Source of the DNA: Cyanobacteria bacterium UBA4641
GTDB taxonomy: Bacteria > Cyanobacteriota > Vampirovibrionia > Gastranaerophilales > Gastranaerophilaceae
NCBI GenBank assembly: GCA_002405805.1
Contig: DHMN01000042.1
Location: 1 to 6,114, forward strand
DNA: 6,114 nt
Direction of reading: 5' to 3'
In this document: positions 1 to 5,121 of the stretch, piece by piece
Numbering within the stretch: the first letter of the stretch is position 1
How the letters are laid out: each line of letters starts with the position of its first letter
Program-made: the position numbers and the translations under genes
Notes under the pieces: model-generated
Seen by the model: the letters and a program-made list of their open reading frames with translations, nothing else
Databases searched by the model: none
Told to the model about the DNA's origin: nothing

Positions 1-741
1 GCAAAAAATGATTATTGGAAAAAATATCACCTTGCATATTACTATTATGACAAAGATGAATTAAACAAAGCTATGCGCGTTTTGCAAACTTCAATTTCAG
101 GTAAAAAGAATATAAATAAAGAAGTTTTCACACTAACGGCAAAAGTTTATTTTGATATGAAAGAGTTTGAAAAGGCTCAAGATTATGCTCTAAAAGCAGT
201 AGATATCGAGCAAAACCATCCTGATGCTTTGATTATTTTAGGCAATATTGCAATGCGCAACGGCGATTTTAAATCAGCAGAAAACTATTTCAAAAAAGCG
301 ACAGCAAAAGATAGTTCCCATGTTGCAGAAATAAAATTGGCACAAGTTTACGAAAAACAAAATAATATCAAAAAAGCGAAAGAACTTTATTCAAAAGTGC
401 TAAAAGTCAGTGATAAAGCCTATGAGGCGTATTATCAAATGGCACTGCTTGAAAAAGACCGTGAAGAAACTTATCTCAAAAAAGCTATTGCAATTAATCC
501 AAACTTTAAAGACGGTTGGATTGATTTAGCAAGATTAGAGATAAACAAAGATTCTTATGACAAAGCCACATCTTATTTGAATATCGCAAAATACATTGAT
601 GACAGTGATTGCAGATATTATTATTACTTAGGATTAGTTTTGAAAAACAAAGGATTAACAGCAGAGGCAAACAAAAATTTTGAAAAAAGTTTGAACCTGA
701 ATCCGAGTTACCAACCTGTGAAAGAGGAATTGCAAATATGA
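1..741 (+). CDS. TPR-repeat protein, 5'-truncated by the window edge
   Basis: The frame is open from base 1, so the gene begins upstream; the ATG at 73 is only an internal methionine. The visible 246 residues form about seven tandem tetratricopeptide repeats (roughly residues 4-37, 41-74, 75-108, 109-141, a shortened one at 142-169, 170-203 and 204-237). They show the usual pattern, for example A-x-x-Y-x-x-x-x-x-F-x-x-A and helices ending in 'NPNF' or 'NPSY'. No signal peptide or membrane segment is seen in this part. TPR arrays are protein-interaction scaffolds; the partner cannot be read from sequence. Its stop overlaps the start of the next gene (ATGA at 738-741), so it is probably translationally coupled to the response regulator and may belong to the same signalling pathway (inference). 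The missing N-terminus could carry another domain. Sure of the fold, unsure of the role. Confidence 0.9.
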   Translation, partial: AKNDYWKKYHLAYYYYDKDELNKAMRVLQTSISGKKNINKEVFTLTAKVYFDMKEFEKAQDYALKAVDIEQNHPDALIILGNIAMRNGDFKSAENYFKKATAKDSSHVAEIKLAQVYEKQNNIKKAKELYSKVLKVSDKAYEAYYQMALLEKDREETYLKKAIAINPNFKDGWIDLARLEINKDSYDKATSYLNIAKYIDDSDCRYYYYLGLVLKNKGLTAEANKNFEKSLNLNPSYQPVKEELQI

Positions 742-1385
742 AAAAAAACATACTAATTGTAGAAGACCACGAATTAACCAGATTCGGACTAAAAACAACA
801 TTTGAAGATGTTGATTTTATCGGAGTTATTTATGAGGCAGCCTCAGCAGAAGATGCGTTGGAAATTTTCAAAAACAATCAAATTGATATCGTAATTATGG
901 ATTTGGGATTGCCGAATATGAACGGCATCGATGCCGCTAGAGCAATCCATGATATGAATAAAGACACTAAAATCATCATTTTAACATCTCATAATGATGA
1001 AAAAGAAGTTCTGAACAGCTTGAAAGCAGGCGCTAATGCATACTGTTCAAAAGAAATAAACCTCCAAAGACTTGTAGAAGTCGTTCAATCCGTAGGGGAC
1101 GGTGCTGCGTGGTTTGACCCAAGTATCGCTCACATCGTTTTGCAAGCCAGCGCAAATTCTGAAATCGGCGAACCTAACGTTAATTACAAGGATTACGAAT
1201 TAACTGCAAGAGAGGCGCAAATTTTGAAACTTATGACAGAAGGCTACAGCAATATGGAAATTGCGCAACATCTTGTGATTAGTGTAAATACCACAAAAGC
1301 TCATGTTGCAAGTATTTTGCAAAAATTGGAAGTTGATGACCGTTTGCAAGCAGCATTAAAAGCTCTAAAATACAAGATTGTATAG
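738..1385 (+). CDS. NarL/FixJ-family response regulator (receiver + LuxR-type HTH)
   Basis: This 215-residue protein has the standard NarL-family length. Residues 4-118 form a receiver domain with the acidic pair E9/D10, phospho-acceptor D55 (in 'VIMDLGLPNMNG'), T83 and conserved K105, so the phosphorylation site looks intact. Residues about 154-215 are a LuxR-type helix-turn-helix ('ELTAREAQIL', 'GYSNMEIAQHL', recognition helix near 'SVNTTKAHVASIL'). Family members are phosphorylated by a histidine kinase, dimerise and bind promoter DNA in the cytoplasm. The start overlaps the TPR stop by 4 bases, with GAGG at 724-727 as ribosome binding site. Lys105 is followed by Glu, not the Pro seen in OmpR-like receivers, which fits the NarL class. 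The kinase and target genes are unknown; a second regulator follows directly. Confidence 0.95.
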   Translation: MKKNILIVEDHELTRFGLKTTFEDVDFIGVIYEAASAEDALEIFKNNQIDIVIMDLGLPNMNGIDAARAIHDMNKDTKIIILTSHNDEKEVLNSLKAGANAYCSKEINLQRLVEVVQSVGDGAAWFDPSIAHIVLQASANSEIGEPNVNYKDYELTAREAQILKLMTEGYSNMEIAQHLVISVNTTKAHVASILQKLEVDDRLQAALKALKYKIV

Positions 1386-1392
1386 GTAATTT

Positions 1393-2019
1393 ATGGCAGA
1401 ATTAACTAAAATTTTATTGGTTGATGATAATCCAAAATTTTTGGAAGATGTTCTACCATTTTATGGTTATGAGGTGAAATGTGCTCATAATGGTGTTGAA
1501 TGTTTGGAATTTCTAAATTCTGGTGAAAATTTTGACTTGGTACTGCTTGATGTTATGATGCCTAAAATGGATGGGTGGGAAACTTTAAAAAATATTCGCA
1601 AAACACCTATTTGCAAAGATGTTCCTATTATTATGCTAACTGCAGTGAATGAAGACCAAAAGATGGTGACAGGATTAAAAATCGGAGCGGATGATTATAT
1701 CGTCAAACCATTTGTTTTACCAAACCTGTTAGCAAGGATTGAAGCGGTTTTGAGACGTTCAAGAACCACCCAAGACAAAAGCCAAAATTCTAATGTTACA
1801 ATAAATCAAATAAATCAATTTAATTCCTTGACTAGACGGGAAAAAGATGTTTTATTATTAGTTACGCAGGGTGAAAATAACAAGTCTATTGCAGAAAAAC
1901 TTGTTGTGAGCGAAATAACCGTAAAAAGTCACCTGAATAATATTTTCAAGAAATTGAACGTAAGTAATAGAACACAGGCTGTTTTGCTTGCTATGCAAAT
2001 GAATTTAGTAGAAAAATAA
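1393..2019 (+). CDS. Response regulator, OmpR-like receiver joined to LuxR-type HTH
   Basis: This 208-residue protein has a receiver at residues 5-122: D11/D12, phospho-acceptor D53 ('LLDVMMPKMDGWE'), T83, and 'GADDYIVKPF' with K105-P106. The KPF and the following 'LLARIEAVLRRS' helix are typical of OmpR-type receivers. The output domain (about residues 145-205, 'SLTRREKDVL', 'NNKSIAEKL', 'SEITVKSHLNNIFKKL') is LuxR-type, not a winged helix. The two halves are joined by an Asn/Gln-rich linker (about 127-143). This combination also occurs in cyanobacterial and plastid Ycf29-type regulators (family knowledge; orthology not claimed). The phosphorylation site looks intact. The gene starts 7 bases after its neighbour; the weak AGG at 1384-1386 overlaps the upstream stop, so coupled translation is likely. 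Cognate kinase unknown. Confidence 0.93.
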   Translation: MAELTKILLVDDNPKFLEDVLPFYGYEVKCAHNGVECLEFLNSGENFDLVLLDVMMPKMDGWETLKNIRKTPICKDVPIIMLTAVNEDQKMVTGLKIGADDYIVKPFVLPNLLARIEAVLRRSRTTQDKSQNSNVTINQINQFNSLTRREKDVLLLVTQGENNKSIAEKLVVSEITVKSHLNNIFKKLNVSNRTQAVLLAMQMNLVEK

Positions 2020-2040
2020 ATATATTTTAAGGAGATAAGA

Positions 2041-2571
2041 ATGTTAGATTACACAAAAGAAGAATTATTGTCCTTGATTGAAAATACCCCAGAGCAATTC
2101 AATGAATGGAAAAAAGATAAAGAAGATGTAGATTTGAGCGAAGTTGATTTCTCAAACTTGGTACTAAAAGAAGTTGACTTTTCGGATGTAGATTTGAATT
2201 CAAGTTCTTTTTCTGATGGGAATCTATCATTAGTAAATTTTAGCGGAGCAGATTTAACCGCAGTAGATTTTACAAGAGCTGTTGTGACAGAATGTGATTT
2301 TTCCGAATCTATCTTGACAGGCGCTGATTGCAGTTATGCCGAAATGACATATTGCAATTTTACGGACTGTGATATGGCAGGCACAGTTTTATCTGAAACC
2401 GTTTTGACAAGTTCTGATTTATCTGCTGCAGAAAACTTAAATTCTGCAAGATACGATAGTGACACCGTTTGGCCTGATGATGATATGTTGCCGGAAGGTT
2501 TTGATGGCGCATATAAAGATGATTTGTCTTCATTGAAAGATGATGAAGATTCTACAATCGGTGATTACTAA
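2041..2571 (+). CDS. Acidic pentapeptide-repeat protein
   Basis: This 176-residue protein has a short helical start (1-28) and then an unbroken pentapeptide-repeat block. Central hydrophobic residues fall exactly every five positions from L32 to L127 (L32, F37, L42, F47, L52, F57 ... L117, L122, L127), giving 20 repeats, enough for five turns of a right-handed quadrilateral beta-helix. The block is strongly acidic: about 20 Asp/Glu against two basic residues between 29 and 127. The end has the 'ARYDSDTVWPDD' motif common after such repeats, then an Asp-rich tail. No signal peptide or membrane span is seen. AAGGAG at 2029-2034 gives a strong ribosome binding site. Such proteins are abundant in Cyanobacteria and mostly of unknown function; some acidic ones (Qnr/MfpA) mimic DNA and bind gyrase, but nothing here shows that activity. 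Confidence 0.93.
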   Translation: MLDYTKEELLSLIENTPEQFNEWKKDKEDVDLSEVDFSNLVLKEVDFSDVDLNSSSFSDGNLSLVNFSGADLTAVDFTRAVVTECDFSESILTGADCSYAEMTYCNFTDCDMAGTVLSETVLTSSDLSAAENLNSARYDSDTVWPDDDMLPEGFDGAYKDDLSSLKDDEDSTIGDY

Positions 2572-2593
2572 TCTTATAAAAAGGAGTTAAAAA

Positions 2594-3343
2594 ATGATAA
2601 AAGTTGCAGTATGCGGTGCATTAGGCAGAATGGGTACAGAAGTATGCAATGCCGTAGAAAATTCTGATGGAATGACTTTGAGTGCAAAAATTGATATAGC
2701 AGGTGATTGCTACAAAACAATTGAAGATGCTCACAAAGCTTGTGATATTGATGTTTTAGTAGATTTCACACAACCTAAATCAATATATGAAAACGCAAAA
2801 TATTGCCTTAATAATGGGATAAAAATTGTAATCGGCACGACCGGTTTGAAAGATGAAGAAATTGAACATTTGAAAAAACTTTCAACAGAAAACAAAACAG
2901 GTTGCCTGATTGCTCCGAATTTTTCAACCGGTGCGGTTTTGATGATGATGTTTGCGCAAATGGCTGCAAAATATTTTGATAATGCTGAAATTATTGAACT
3001 CCACCACAACCAAAAGAAAGACGCACCATCAGGTACTGCAATCAAAACAGCTCAAATGATGTCAGAAGCAAAAGCGACATTCAAAAAAGGAAATTGTGCC
3101 GAAACTGAGACAATCGAAGGTTCTCGCGGTGGTACTTCATACTCTGATATTCAAATTCACTCAGTTAGAATGCCTGGATTTATGGCATCTCAAGAAGTTA
3201 TTTTTGGCTCTTCCGGTCAGACACTAAAGATTCTCCACGATTCAACAGACAGAAAATGTTATATGGATGGTGTAATTATGGCTGTCCGTCACGTTTTTGA
3301 TAAAAATGATTTTGTCTACGGTCTTGATAATTTGTTGAAATAA
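2594..3343 (+). CDS. dapB: 4-hydroxy-tetrahydrodipicolinate reductase (DapB)
   Basis: DapB performs the NAD(P)H-dependent reduction of 4-hydroxy-tetrahydrodipicolinate to tetrahydrodipicolinate in the cytoplasmic lysine/meso-diaminopimelate pathway, feeding peptidoglycan and protein synthesis. The 249 residues are slightly short but within the family range. Residues 8-14 (GALGRMG) are the nucleotide-binding loop. 'VDFTQP' (56-61) and 'GTTG' (81-84) are family motifs. 'HHNQKKDAPSGTA' (137-149) holds the catalytic His pair and K141, equivalent to His159/His160/Lys163 of the E. coli enzyme. The C-terminal part (SVRMPGFMASQEVIFG ... HDSTDRKCYMDGV) resembles cyanobacterial DapB more than the proteobacterial 'GDIVGEHEV' form. 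AAGGAG at 2580-2585 precedes the ATG. The gene is last in the five-gene run, 22 bases after the pentapeptide gene and before a hairpin terminator. All expected catalytic residues are present. Confidence 0.97.
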   Translation: MIKVAVCGALGRMGTEVCNAVENSDGMTLSAKIDIAGDCYKTIEDAHKACDIDVLVDFTQPKSIYENAKYCLNNGIKIVIGTTGLKDEEIEHLKKLSTENKTGCLIAPNFSTGAVLMMMFAQMAAKYFDNAEIIELHHNQKKDAPSGTAIKTAQMMSEAKATFKKGNCAETETIEGSRGGTSYSDIQIHSVRMPGFMASQEVIFGSSGQTLKILHDSTDRKCYMDGVIMAVRHVFDKNDFVYGLDNLLK

Positions 3344-3360
3344 TTTAAAAGTTTCAGATT

Positions 3361-3386
3361 GAATATCTTTCTTATAAGAAGATTTC
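3361..3386. other. AT-rich imperfect hairpin after dapB
   Basis: Bases 3361-3386 are self-complementary apart from two unpaired T residues (3364 and 3370), centred on CTTATAAG. It sits between the dapB stop and the terminator hairpin and may simply protect the 3' end of the mRNA. The low GC content makes it weak. Confidence 0.35.
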
Positions 3387-3399
3387 ATAAGTAAAAGAA

Positions 3400-3423
3400 A
3401 AGCCCCACTTTATAGTGGGGTTT
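3400..3423. terminator. Hairpin terminator downstream of dapB, possibly bidirectional
   Basis: CCCCACT (3403-3409), loop TTAT, AGTGGGG (3414-3420) form a 7-bp GC-rich stem that extends to about 10 pairs with flanking A/T and one G-T pair. On the + strand the T run is short (TTT then A's). On the - strand the hairpin is followed by CTTTTCTTTT, a better T tract, so it could also stop leftward transcription escaping the clpP side. Its place 56 bases after the dapB stop fits the end of the five-gene run. Confidence 0.8.
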
Positions 3424-3644
3424 AAAAATTTGTCTAGGAATTAGGAATAGGAATAATTGTCTCTCTTTATTTAAACGGGATTTTGTAAACTCTCTTAATA
3501 TCTCTCGTGTCTATTTAATGTCTACATATATAATAAGTATATACAAAATATACAATTTCAAGACTTGTTATTTTTGTTACAAAAGTTAATATTATTCTCC
3601 CATTCTGACAAATCAATATTGTCACCCTGAAATATTCTATATAT
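3424..3644. other. AT-rich gene-free spacer with a repeat fragment
   Basis: I see no convincing coding region, RNA gene or promoter in these 221 bases. They contain short AT palindromes such as TTTTGT-T-ACAAAA (3572-3584). Near the right end, GTCACCCTGAA (3621-3631) matches the left half of the repeat family described below without its right half, and CATTCTGAC lies at 3601-3609. These look like decayed or truncated repeat pieces. Confidence 0.5.
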
Positions 3645-3709
3645 GTCATTCTGAAAGGATTAAAAATCAAAGAGCATAGCGACGTAGATTTTATCCTATT
3701 CAGAATCTC
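3645..3709 (+). repeat. REP-like palindromic repeat, long-hairpin form (copy 1)
   Basis: The unit begins GTCATTCTGAA and ends TTCAGAATCTC. The arms (about 3648-3668 and 3688-3706) pair over some 20 bases with small bulges, leaving an apical loop containing GAGCATAGCGACG. The same end sequences and a related loop recur at 5982-6051. Non-coding, intergenic and palindromic, it fits a REP/MITE-like family; the GTC and TCTC feet stay outside the stem. Confidence 0.75.
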
Positions 3710-3754
3710 TAATAGAAGATATTTAGATTGTTATTGGTGGGATCACACCCCAAT

Positions 3755-3779
3755 ACTACCCTCTCATAGAGAGGGTAGT
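3755..3779. repeat. Perfect 11-bp hairpin abutting the repeat cluster
   Basis: ACTACCCTCTC (3755-3765), loop ATA, GAGAGGGTAGT (3769-3779) is a perfect 11-bp inverted repeat. Its right arm runs into the GTC foot of the next repeat unit (3778). No T tract follows in either direction, so it does not look like a normal terminator; it may be part of a composite repeat. Confidence 0.7.
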
Positions 3780-3804
3780 CACCCTGAACTCGTTTCAGGG
3801 TCTC
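3778..3804 (+). repeat. REP-like palindromic repeat, short form (copy 2)
   Basis: The unit runs GTCA, CCCTGAA (3782-3788), loop CTCGT, TTCAGGG (3794-3800), TCTC: a perfect 7-bp stem plus an A-T closing pair, with GTC and TCTC feet. It has the same ends as copies 1 and 4 and is the mirror partner of copy 3, 41 bases further on. Confidence 0.8.
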
Positions 3805-3845
3805 AAATATAACACTTTTCACATAAGTCTAATATTGTTTAATTT

Positions 3846-3872
3846 GAGATTCCGAAACAAGTTCGGAATGAC
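3846..3872 (-). repeat. REP-like palindromic repeat, short form, inverted (copy 3)
   Basis: Read on the - strand this is GTCATTCCGAACTTG followed by TTTCGGAATCTC, the same 27-base layout as copy 2 in the opposite orientation. The stem bases differ from copy 2 in pairs, so the hairpin is preserved. With copy 2 it makes a 95-base inverted pair whose outer ends are GTCA and TGAC. Confidence 0.8.
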
Positions 3873-3913
3873 AATGCTTACTTTGTTTAACTAGAGATTC
3901 TCACAAAAACACA

Positions 3914-3938
3914 AGGCGGCTCACAAAGTGAGCCGCCT
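3914..3938 (-). terminator. Terminator of clpP
   Basis: GGCGGCTCAC (3915-3924), loop AAA, GTGAGCCGCC (3928-3937) is a perfect 10-bp GC-rich stem with one more A-T pair outside. Read leftward it is followed by TTGTGTTTTTG, a T-rich tail. It starts 25 bases beyond the clpP stop codon, as expected for an intrinsic terminator. Confidence 0.9.
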
Positions 3939-3962
3939 CTTATAAATCCTTTATCTCACAAA

Positions 3963-4574
3963 CTAGTGAGTACGTTCAACCACTTTATCAATAAGCCCAT
4001 ATTGACAAGCCTCTGCAGCTGACAAATAGTGGTCTCTTTCGCAATCTTCTTTTACTTTGTCATAAGGTTGACCGGAATTCTCTGCCATAATTCCGATTAA
4101 CATTTCTTTCATTCTCAAAATTTCTTTTGCCTCAAGCTCAATATCTGTTGCTTGACCTTGAGCACCGCCTAAAGGTTGGTGAATCATAATTCTTGCACTA
4201 GGTAGAGCCATTCTCTTACCTTTTGTACCTGCAGAAAGTAAAAATGCACCCATTGATGCTGCTTCACCAAGGCAAATTGTTGAAACATCAGATTTAATAA
4301 GGTTCATAGTATCATAAATAGCCATACCTGCAGTAATTACACCACCGGGGCTGTTTATGTATAGCATAATATCTTTTTCTGAGTTTTCGCTATCCAACAA
4401 TAAAAGCTGTGCAACAACAGAGTTTGCAACGTCATCGTCAATTTCTGTTCCTAAGAAAATAATTCTTTCTCTTAATAATCTTGAAAAAATATCAAATGAG
4501 CGTTCTCCGCGTGAAGATGCCTCAATTACTGTCGGAACATAACCCATTATCTTCATATATGTTTCTTGGTCCAT
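3963..4574 (-). CDS. clpP: ATP-dependent Clp protease proteolytic subunit (ClpP)
   Basis: ClpP is the serine peptidase that assembles into a 14-subunit barrel and degrades proteins fed by a Clp ATPase (ClpX, ClpA or ClpC) in the cytoplasm. The 203 residues match the usual length. The catalytic triad is complete: S107 in 'GEAASMGA', H132 in 'MIHQPLGG' and D181 in 'ERDHYLSA'. 'INSPGG' (73-78) and 'RLLRERIIFLG' (32-42) are further family signatures. 'YVPTVIE' (12-18) matches the normal start of the mature subunit, so the first 11 or so residues are probably a propeptide. AAGGAG lies at 4582-4587 (- strand), supporting this ATG over M7 or M10. No clpX or tig is adjacent; the gene has its own probable promoter and terminator, so it is likely expressed alone, perhaps with some readthrough from the XRE gene 74 bases upstream. 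Confidence 0.97.
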   Translation of the reverse strand: MDQETYMKIMGYVPTVIEASSRGERSFDIFSRLLRERIIFLGTEIDDDVANSVVAQLLLLDSENSEKDIMLYINSPGGVITAGMAIYDTMNLIKSDVSTICLGEAASMGAFLLSAGTKGKRMALPSARIMIHQPLGGAQGQATDIELEAKEILRMKEMLIGIMAENSGQPYDKVKEDCERDHYLSAAEACQYGLIDKVVERTH

Positions 4575-4597
4575 TTTTGCTCTCCTTTTCTGATGAG

Positions 4598-4626
4598 ATT
4601 ATACTACAAAAATCCTTATCTGAATA
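4598..4626 (-). promoter_or_regulatory. Probable clpP promoter
   Basis: On the - strand a perfect TATAAT occupies 4598-4603. A 17-base spacer leads to a poor -35 (TATTCA, 4621-4626). Transcription would begin near 4591, giving a leader of about 17 bases that still includes the AAGGAG ribosome binding site. Confidence 0.5.
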
Positions 4627-4648
4627 CATTGGGCAGATTATTTATTTT

Positions 4649-4963
4649 TTAGCAAGTAATTGCTTTGGTAATTTTGTAGATATCTTTGATTTTATCAGGG
4701 TTTTTGTGCAACATTTCCACAATTTCGTTTAACAAATTATCCGAGCTTTGCAAATGCGCAAAAGTCATAAGCTCTTGTGGTTCAATCTCTAACGCATTGA
4801 TTAATTTTTCTAAGGTATCTGAAGAAAAAAAGTTTTCACCTGTTTCAATATAACTAAGCGCATTTTGGCTGATATCAAGCATTTCAGCAAGCTGTTCCTG
4901 CGAAAAATGTCTTGATTTTCTAAGTTCTTTAATCCTATGACCAATTAGTTTTTTAATATTCAT
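4649..4963 (-). CDS. Small XRE-family helix-turn-helix regulator
   Basis: I take the ATG at 4961-4963, giving 104 residues; an upstream in-frame ATG at 5056 would add 31 low-complexity residues encoded by promoter-like DNA. Residues 8-65 are an XRE/Cro-type HTH domain ('GHRIKELRKSRHFSQEQLAEML', recognition helix near 'SQNALSYIETG', then 'TLEKLINALEIEPQEL'). The remaining 40 residues are helical and polar ('NPDKIKDIYKITKAI') and may serve dimerisation. It probably binds DNA as a dimer in the cytoplasm; target and ligand are unknown. The ribosome binding site is weak (AAGGG, 11 bases before the ATG); a TTG two codons earlier would be better spaced and cannot be excluded. It lies upstream of clpP on the same strand and diverges from the pilin-like gene, so control of either is possible but unproven. 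Confidence 0.85.
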   Translation of the reverse strand: MNIKKLIGHRIKELRKSRHFSQEQLAEMLDISQNALSYIETGENFFSSDTLEKLINALEIEPQELMTFAHLQSSDNLLNEIVEMLHKNPDKIKDIYKITKAITC

Positions 4964-5024
4964 ACTCAAATCTACCCTTTTATTAATATTAAGGTTTAAA
5001 ATTTTATATATTAACAAATTGTAA

Positions 5025-5030
5025 ATTATA
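5025..5030 (-). promoter_or_regulatory. Candidate -10 box for the XRE gene
   Basis: A TATAAT on the - strand lies 61 bases before the chosen XRE start. No good -35 is seen at 16-18 bases; the best at 17 bases is GTTAAT (5048-5053). The region is very AT-rich, so a chance match is possible. Confidence 0.3.
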
Positions 5031-5035
5031 AAAGT

Positions 5036-5064
5036 TTGATTAATATAATTAACCATGATAAAAT
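5036..5064 (+). promoter_or_regulatory. Probable promoter of the pilin-like gene
   Basis: TTGATT (5036-5041), a 17-base spacer and TAAAAT (5059-5064) preceded by TG at 5056-5057 form a good sigma-70-like promoter with extended -10. Transcription would start near 5071, leaving a leader of about 50 bases. The -35 overlaps the palindrome TTAAT-ATA-ATTAA (5040-5052), which could be an operator. Confidence 0.6.
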
Positions 5065-5109
5065 AGAATTAATAATGATAATTTATTGGATTTTATCACG
5101 AAATATTTG

Positions 5110-5114
5110 AAAGG
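5110..5114 (+). promoter_or_regulatory. Ribosome binding site that sets the pilin start
   Basis: AAAGG lies 7 bases before the ATG at 5122. The in-frame TTG at 5086 has no comparable site and would put non-pilin-like residues ahead of the usual short basic leader, so the ATG at 5122 is preferred. Confidence 0.7.
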
Positions 5115-5121
5115 TTGTTAT

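Noticed and set aside
73..741. ATG at 73 as the start of the TPR gene
   Set aside because: The frame is open back to base 1 with TPR-like sequence before the ATG and no ribosome binding site in front of it, so the gene is truncated by the window edge.
2731..3045. Antisense open frame inside dapB, with similar ones inside the TPR, clpP and pilin genes
   Set aside because: Each lies wholly over a well-recognised gene, lacks a ribosome binding site and encodes no recognisable domain.
3529..3534. TATAAT in the gene-free spacer as a promoter
   Set aside because: There is no -35 at 16-18 bases and nothing recognisable downstream on that strand; such boxes are expected by chance in AT-rich DNA.
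3601..3904. CRISPR array
   Set aside because: The repeats occur in both orientations, vary in length and are palindromic with irregular gaps; there are no uniform spacers or cas genes.
4964..5056. 31-residue N-terminal extension of the XRE regulator
   Set aside because: The extension is low-complexity Ile/Asn/Leu sequence from AT-rich promoter DNA and precedes a complete HTH domain that normally starts near its own Met.
5086..5121. TTG start giving a 12-residue longer pilin-like protein
   Set aside because: It has no Shine-Dalgarno sequence, while ATG 5122 has AAAGG at proper spacing and gives a typical basic leader.
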